A stretch of 64,000 nucleotides of DNA from Beta vulgaris subsp. vulgaris (taxonomy: Eukaryota; Streptophyta; Magnoliopsida; Caryophyllales; Amaranthaceae). The position numbers and the translations under genes were made by a program. Numbering within the stretch: position 1 is the first letter of the stretch; each line of letters begins with the position of its first letter. The stretch covers positions 4,596,173-4,660,172 of the forward strand of contig NC_079202.1 in NCBI RefSeq assembly GCF_026745355.1. Direction: 5' to 3'. The notes below the pieces were generated by a model. It made no database searches. It was not told the origin of the DNA and saw only the letters and a list, made by a program, of their open reading frames with translations. Shown piece after piece: positions 58,901 to 64,000 of the stretch.

Positions 58901-59074
58901 TCTTACAGACTGCACTGTTAGCCATCGAAATATTTCCCCCATCTACCTGCTCATAAGTAGTAAACCACTCCCTATGAGGACTCATATGATATGACGCTCC
59001 AGAATCAAGAACCCACACATCACTATATGTTTTCTCATTTGCCACTAGAGCAAGGTCATCCTCAGAATTCGAAT
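55985..59074 (-). pseudogene. COP3 pol: protease, integrase, reverse transcriptase, RNase H
   Basis: Minus-strand order. Protease: VLDSGASYHMSP near 58980-59015. Pre-integrase: LWHMRLGHMSERGM near 58590-58625, with CEHCVLRKLHRSKF. Integrase core: IHSDCWGPS, FIDDYSRMTWL, LRTDNGLEF, then NRGPHSGINLKTPYEMW and IWSPSEERVILSRNVVFDE to about 57770. RT: CKWVFKKKEG, LEQLDVKTAFLHGE, LKKSLYGLKQSPRQW and the intact catalytic LYVDDMLIA (YVDD 56918-56929). RNase H: YSDSDYAGD, SWKATLQ, STTEAEYMAL, CDS, then KHIDVRYHF and NPADMFTKPV, stop at 55985-55987. Breaks: around 58840, 58160, 58070, 57600-57750, 57085 and 56183, each a single shift or stop. All recognised catalytic motifs survive. Confidence 0.85.
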
Positions 59075-59855
59075 TTTCTGCTGCAACAGCAGCAGAAACC
59101 AGACCCAGATTTTTCTCCTGATGCTTCTTTTTAGGACATTCCTTCTTCCAATGCCCCTTTTCCTTACAGTAGTTACAGTATCATTAGGTTTAGGACCCCC
59201 TTTAGAATTTCCAGATTTCTTAAATTCTTTTTACCATGTCCTTTACCACCACTACTACTGGCCACTAACCCAGAAGACTGATTTTTTGTACTACTACCAG
59301 ATGCCTTATGGCGCAATTCCCTAGTATGCAAAGATGATCTAACTTCTTCTAGGGACACAGAATCTTTACCAACAATGAAAGATTGCACAAAATTTTCATA
59401 CGATATAGGTAAAGAAACAAGCAGAATTAAAGCGGCATCCTCATCCTCCACCTTCACATCAATATTACGCAATTCTAATAAAATTGTATTTAATTGATCA
59501 AGATGATCTCTAAGAGGCATACCTTCCTGCATTCGCAGACTGAACAGACGTTGCTTCAAAAGCAACTTGTTGGTTAGAGATTTTGTCATGTACAAACTCT
59601 CTAATTTCAACCACAGACCAGATGCGGTTTCCTCCTCCGCGACTTCAGTGATTATGTCATCTGCCAGACACAACATAATCGTTGAATGAGCTTTCTCCTC
59701 CAGAACGGCCATCTCAGCGGTGACTAAATCCGTTGCTTTCTTTGCCAACGGTGCCCACAACCCCTGTTGCTTCAGTAAGCCCGCATCTTGATCTGCCACA
59801 GACTAAAACTATTCCTCCCAGTAAATTTATCGATTTTGACATTCACCCCAAACAT
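59075..59855 (-). pseudogene. COP3 gag with CCHC zinc knuckle
   Basis: From ATG at 59855 (MFGVNVKIDKFTG) through SFSLWQIKMRA, where one extra base near 59785-59790 shifts the frame; the main block (59173-59799) continues LLKQQGLWAPL, NKLLLKQRLFSLRM, LRDHLDQLNTIL, LLVSLPISYENF. This is the UBN2-type gag of Tnt1-like copia. After another shift near 59175 the knuckle CNYCKEKGHWKKEC (CX2CX4HX4C) lies near 59135-59180. The protein would coat the RNA genome in virus-like particles. Confidence 0.85.
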
Positions 59856-59897
59856 CTTTCTCACACAGATCGATAACCAGAGTTCTTGTTACCAATT

Positions 59898-60388
59898 TGT
59901 TATAACGGACGTGAGAGAGAAACAAATATTAAATGCAAAAACAATAAAATCAGACAACAGATTACGTGGTTCACCAATTTGGCTACATCCACGGCAGAGA
60001 GAGGAGAATATTATATTATGAGAAGAATCCAGATTACAGAGAGAACAAAGTGTTTTTCGTAGTTAAAACCCTAAAATATAAATAAACTATTTATACCCCC
60101 GTTCAGAAAACGCGTTTCCGCGTTATCGGGCAGCCGCCCGATCGGGTCGGGCGACATCCGCGCGATCAGGCGGTTTTTACTTCTTCCAGACTTCGTTGCG
60201 CGCCCAATCGGGCAAGATCGCCCGAGTCGTTGTTCGGTGTCTCGCCCGATCGGGCGACCAAGCCTGATGGGATCGGGCGAACTCTTTTTCACTCCAATTC
60301 TCAACGCAGTTGCGGGCCCGATCGGGCGGTACCCCGAAACCCACTTTTGACGCATTTCGTCGAACACATTCAAGGCATAACTTCTACA
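59898..60388 (-). repeat. COP3 5' LTR (minus-strand sense)
   Basis: Ends TG...CA with TGTAGAAG at the minus-strand start and CGTTATAACA at its end, next to the primer region. It carries the same GCCCGATCGGGC palindrome cluster (about 60127-60330), but one unit shorter than the other LTR near 60320. Confidence 0.9.
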
Positions 60389-60393
60389 CATAT

Positions 60394-62515
60394 TATAGAT
60401 AATATTATTCATAACATAACAACTAACATCAACCATGTTAATTACTATTACATTAACTTATTATATGATAAAGACTACATAAAAAACAATTTTCTAAAAT
60501 ATATATCTTGAATGCAATAATCTTAGTCAAAATTAGATAATGTCTTGGAAAAAATATGAACTATATAAGATCATAGATTTTGGAAGATATTATCATATTT
60601 TGTTAAATAAGATAATTTTGACTTATCAATTAAAAGAATATGATAATATATCTTAAGATATGATCATATTTTTGTAATATGGGAAGAAAATATGTATTTC
60701 AAAGAATATAAAGATTAATCTCCGTAGCCTTAGAGATTATGATTTTCATATTTTAGATCTGAGCTTAAATTTTACAAGAGAAAATCGAAAATTAGTGGCA
60801 CTTAACATAACACAGTGTTTACAAGGAAATTGCTTAGGATATCTTGAGACCTCCATCTTCTTAATTAAGTTGCCTTTATTGATGAATCATAATATGTAAT
60901 TTTCAGTATTACAGAGAATGCTGTGGATACTGAGTGTATATTTTATTCAACTTAGCAAAACTTATAGTCAAGTATTGGCGAGCACTACTAGAGATAATAG
61001 TAGAGAGTTGTACCTTGAATAAGGTATTAGAGAATTCACTCTTAGTGGATTTAGTGGATATAGTCCTTGAAACATAGATTGAACCACGTTAATACTCTTT
61101 TATATCTTTATTGCAATTTATTATTTGTTTATGTAGTGTGTTTTTACTCCATCTCAAAATCTCTATATCAATCAAAACATCGTGCGTGTTATAGTGCCAT
61201 ACTTGTAAAAAAATGATTTTTTTGCAAATTATAATTTATGATCAATATCTTATAATTTAACAAAAAAAAGCTCGGATTCATATAATTTCAAATACATTAA
61301 TGGTGTATTTGGAATCATAAATTACATTTGAAATTATGGACTTTGGACAAATGTGTTGTTGGGATATTTCAAGAATTTGAATTTGTATTTGGCCCAACTA
61401 TAAGTCATTATTGACATTATTTCTCATTCATAATTTCTCTTTTCTCTATTACCACTACCCCAGTCCCAACAACCATTATTTGTCGGTCGAGTTGAGTCCA
61501 AATTTTGTTAGCTCGGTTTGTGTTCAGTTACGTTTATTCAAACTCGAGCTGACGTCTAAACTTAGACGATCCAAGCTATGATTGAGCCGAGTTTTGTCCA
61601 AGCGCTCACCGAGTCGTTATCGAGTTGTTTACTAATGGTAAACCTGAACTATAACTTTTTCTCTTTGGTAGTCAAACTTAATTTTAATTCTCAATGGTAA
61701 CACCATGTTTTTATGGTTATACTTGAGAAGTGATATTAATAGTCATTTGTTGTTATAAAGAGTTGGTGAAAAAGTTGCTTATAAACTAATTAAGGTTCTT
61801 GGAAAAAAAATTCCTTTTTTCTCTCTTTGAAAACCTATTTAATTCTAATATTCAGGAAGAGATGAATGAAAATGTGTTTCTTAAAGGAGAGTTATGTCTA
61901 TCCACACTCTAAAATACTTACTTAATTTGAAAACAACTCTTTTAGCAATTGTATATAACGAAAAATTGTTTATAATACCATTTTTTCAAGTATAATCATA
62001 AAATATGGAGTTATCATTGAGAACCAGATTTAAGTTTGGCTACCAAACAAAAAAAGTCAGAACTTAGGGTTAGCATTGAGAATCTCCCAATAATTAATTT
62101 AGGGTAAAACTTAGGGTTTACAATGTCAAGTAGATACTTTTAATTAATCCACAAAACAACAATAAGATTGCAATTTGAATCCATATGTAACACTAATTTA
62201 GATATAGTAGCATAAAACTAAATTTTTTTTCCTTTTATTTAAGAATTGATAAGTCTTTTTTGTTCCTCCGCTCAAAAAAAAAAAAAGTCTTTTTTTTTCC
62301 ATTATTTTTGAACAGTTCACATGGCTCAACAACTGAATTTTGGTGCTACACATTCGAAATCTTCAATCCTTGAAAGGTTCAATTTTAGGCAAAGATTTAG
62401 AGGTTTTTACTTTTATTCTTTCAATGAGTAAATTCTTAAGTTGGGGGTTTATTTCTTCCCAAATTTAACCAAGGGTTGACGCTAGTTTAAATTAAGCTGA
62501 TATTTTTATTTTTTT
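60394..62515. other. AT-rich intergenic DNA
   Basis: No gene recognised. ATATGATAATAT-type sequence at 60590-60680, a TCGAG/GAGCTCG-like repetitive patch at 61485-61640 (possibly an old hAT-type MITE without clear ends), and long AT-rich stretches. Confidence 0.45.
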
Positions 62516-63249
62516 GGCAAAATTGGCCTTAACACCACAAATTATAGCGCAGGTGCACCAAGCACCGCCAACTTTGACTAGTATCCAAAACACCCAAAAC
62601 TATTAGCCTCGGTGCCACGCTTGTCATAAATAATGACGCTAGAACTAACTTTTTTTGCCGACGGCGGGGAATCCATGTTTATTTTTCCTCCTTTTTCTTT
62701 CATTTATCATATTCTTTAACTGATGAGAAGCCTAATTAACGTGTTGGTGTGGCGAGAAAAGTTTGTTTCGGCGTCATTTATGACACTTACTATACCCAGG
62801 CTTATAGTTTGTGGTGTTTTCGCTATTAGTCAAATTTGGTAGCGCGGACAACGGTGTGCACCGGTCCAGGACCGGACCGAATCGGAACCGGCTGGATCGG
62901 AATCCCAGGACCGGAATTTTTTTTCATAAATTGAAAATAAAGTCTTTCGTTTTATTTATTTTAAATATATTCTTAAATTATATACATTAAAACTCAATAA
63001 TCTTAATAACGATAATTCTAAAAGAATATATAGTAGGTTTTTAAGTTTCTAACTTTCTATCTTTTCAAAAATTTTAACATATATATTATTAAAAGAATAG
63101 AAATATTTGTCCAACCGGTCCGGACCGGAGTGGTGGACCGAAATCTTGATATTCAGCAGACCCGAGGAATCTCCGGTCCGGACCGATTTGTGACCCTTAG
63201 GCGCGGATGCATTCGTGCCATAGTTGGCGGTGTTGAAGCTAATTTTGCC
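62516..63249. mobile_element. MITE with long terminal inverted repeats (outer)
   Basis: GGCAAAATTGGCCTTAACACC at 62516 onward matches, in complement, the sequence up to 63249 (GGCAAAATTAGCTTCAACACC); similarity extends some 130 bp inward (TTTGACTAGTATCC/TTTGACTAATAGCG, GTCATAAATAATGACGC/GTCATAAATGACGCC). Target duplication not clear. An hAT-like element sits in its right arm. Confidence 0.72.
62849..63199. mobile_element. hAT-like MITE nested in the outer MITE
   Basis: Rich in GGTCCGGACC near both ends, flanked by AGCGCGGA (62841-62848) and GGCGCGGA (63200-63207), an 8-bp repeat with 7 matches. The complement of the opposite arm of the outer element reads straight through at this point, supporting the insertion. 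Confidence 0.75.
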
Positions 63250-63625
63250 TATTTCCTTTTTCTTTTTTTATTATTGATTATCCATAAATAATGAATCAAA
63301 TAATTAGCTGAGTAAGTCCGTAATTAGTGAGAGTGTGAGACTATGGACCTTAAAATTTACAATTACATCCTTATGAATTCTACTCAACTCCAATCATTAT
63401 GTTAAAATTGAAATTCTATAATTTTCCAAACGTGTCTTTTGGAACTGAAATTTCAAATTTCAAATTCTGAAATTGAAATTTATCATTTGAAATAAATTGC
63501 TTGATTCCAGAAGTATATATGTTAAGGTGAAATTTATCATTTGAAATAAACAAATTTAGACACGTCAAATTTCAAGATAAGGTGGATAGCCTAACACCTT
63601 AATTACCCTGAGATTGTAACTCCAT

Positions 63626-63632
63626 TATATAA
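63626..63632 (+). promoter_or_regulatory. TATA box of BAHD gene 2
   Basis: TATATAA in CATTATATAAGG, 82 bp before the ATG, within about 120 bp of upstream and leader sequence shared with BAHD gene 1 (for example GGTTGAGCTT and GGAGTGTAAGATTT in related forms). Confidence 0.7.
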
Positions 63633-63707
63633 GGATCCAAGTTGTCAAAACCCTGGTTGAGCTTTTACTTAGAAAGAATCGGAGTGTAAGATTTGCAACA
63701 AATCAAG

Positions 63708-64000
63708 ATGGAATTTCCACCATTAGAACACATCTCAGAGTGCTTCATCAAACCAAAGTATGAAGTAGAAGAATCTAAGCGACCCTATCACTTATCTCCT
63801 TTCGATATATTACTCCTCTCTTGCCATTACAATCAGAAAGGTCTTCTCTTCACAAAACCAAAACAAGACGTCTTATCCTCCTCTATTGACAAACTCTTAG
63901 AAAGCCTTAAACACTCTCTTTCCCTCACTCTTGTCCATTTCTACCCACTTGCCGGTCAACTTGAAACAGTTGTCGACAAAGATCATTGTCGTAGCTTGAT
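63708..64000 (+). CDS. Tandem BAHD acyltransferase paralogue (partial, cut by window end)
   Basis: The first 97 codons (MEFPPLEHISECFIKPKYEV...) are closely similar to BAHD gene 1: same HLSPFDILLLS, GLLFTKPKQDVLS and LTLVHFYPLAGQL blocks, with two residues fewer after KQDVLS. No stop or shift is seen in the visible part. Catalytic HXXXD lies beyond the window. Together with the shared leader this shows a tandem duplication about 14.6 kb apart, the space between being filled with transposons. Function as for gene 1, substrate unknown. Confidence 0.9.
   Translation, partial: MEFPPLEHISECFIKPKYEVEESKRPYHLSPFDILLLSCHYNQKGLLFTKPKQDVLSSSIDKLLESLKHSLSLTLVHFYPLAGQLETVVDKDHCRSL

Larger units (their letters stand above)
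55340..60388 (-). mobile_element. COP3: full-length Ty1/copia element, minus strand
   Basis: Two LTRs (55340-55833 and 59898-60388, plus-strand ends TGTTATAACGG...TTCTACA) flanked by perfect 5-bp duplications CATAT (55335-55339, 60389-60393). Read on the minus strand: 5' LTR on the right, primer region GGTAACAAGAACTC, gag, CCHC knuckle, protease, integrase, RT and RNase H, then a purine tract AAGGTGGAGATT before the left LTR. At 5.05 kb it is full size. Only a few frameshifts or stops break the coding region, so it is younger or less decayed than COP1 and COP2. Confidence 0.93.

Overview
The window is nuclear DNA of a flowering plant, almost certainly a eudicot. Evidence: AT-rich intergenic DNA, GT-AG introns, Ty1/copia, LINE, CACTA, Mutator-like (MULE), hAT, Harbinger-like and Stowaway-like elements, and a spliced BAHD acyltransferase gene. 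Caryophyllales is only a weak guess from the style of the repeats. There are no bacterial genes, CRISPR arrays, rRNA or tRNA genes that I can recognise.

Layout. (1) 1-7345: a decayed MULE, left end outside the window, with a transposase pseudogene followed on the same strand by a plant mobile domain (PMD) gene; a CACTA element sits in the last PMD exon with a perfect 3-bp target duplication. (2) 7336-12659: small DNA elements (nested Stowaway-like, CACTA, hAT-like, three adjacent TTCAG-rich Harbinger-like elements) and a 24-unit CAATT microsatellite. (3) 12660-40862: one old copia element (COP1) hugely expanded by nested insertions. A LINE lies in its integrase (itself holding three solo-LTR-like insertions, one inside another, and a CACTA), two nested CACTAs lie before its reverse transcriptase region, and a complete younger copia (COP2, 32967-40744) lies in its 3' LTR and carries a CACTA of its own. 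(4) 40863-47177: a second, different MULE with a plus-strand PMD pseudogene facing a minus-strand FAR1-like/transposase/SWIM-like/OTU-protease pseudogene, broken by another CACTA and ending in a LINE tail plus a perfect 169-bp inverted duplication. (5) 47443-55339: host region with the only intact gene, a two-exon BAHD acyltransferase (458 aa), with elements in its upstream region and intron. (6) 55340-60388: a third, fairly well preserved copia (COP3, minus strand) with 5-bp target duplications. (7) 60394-64000: intergenic DNA with a nested hAT-like element and the start of a tandem BAHD paralogue cut by the window edge.

Only the two BAHD genes look like functional host genes. They share promoter and leader sequence, so they arose by tandem duplication; the first copy has since gained a ~1 kb insertion upstream (the second copy preserves the empty site), a changed TATA box and a ~1.1 kb element in its intron. 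Everything else is transposon-derived, and the target duplications allow a relative order of insertion. The least ordinary content is the repeated association of PMD and OTU genes with MULEs, a group of CACTA elements with one terminal sequence but different hairpin-forming subterminal repeats, and the LINE-linked inverted duplication.
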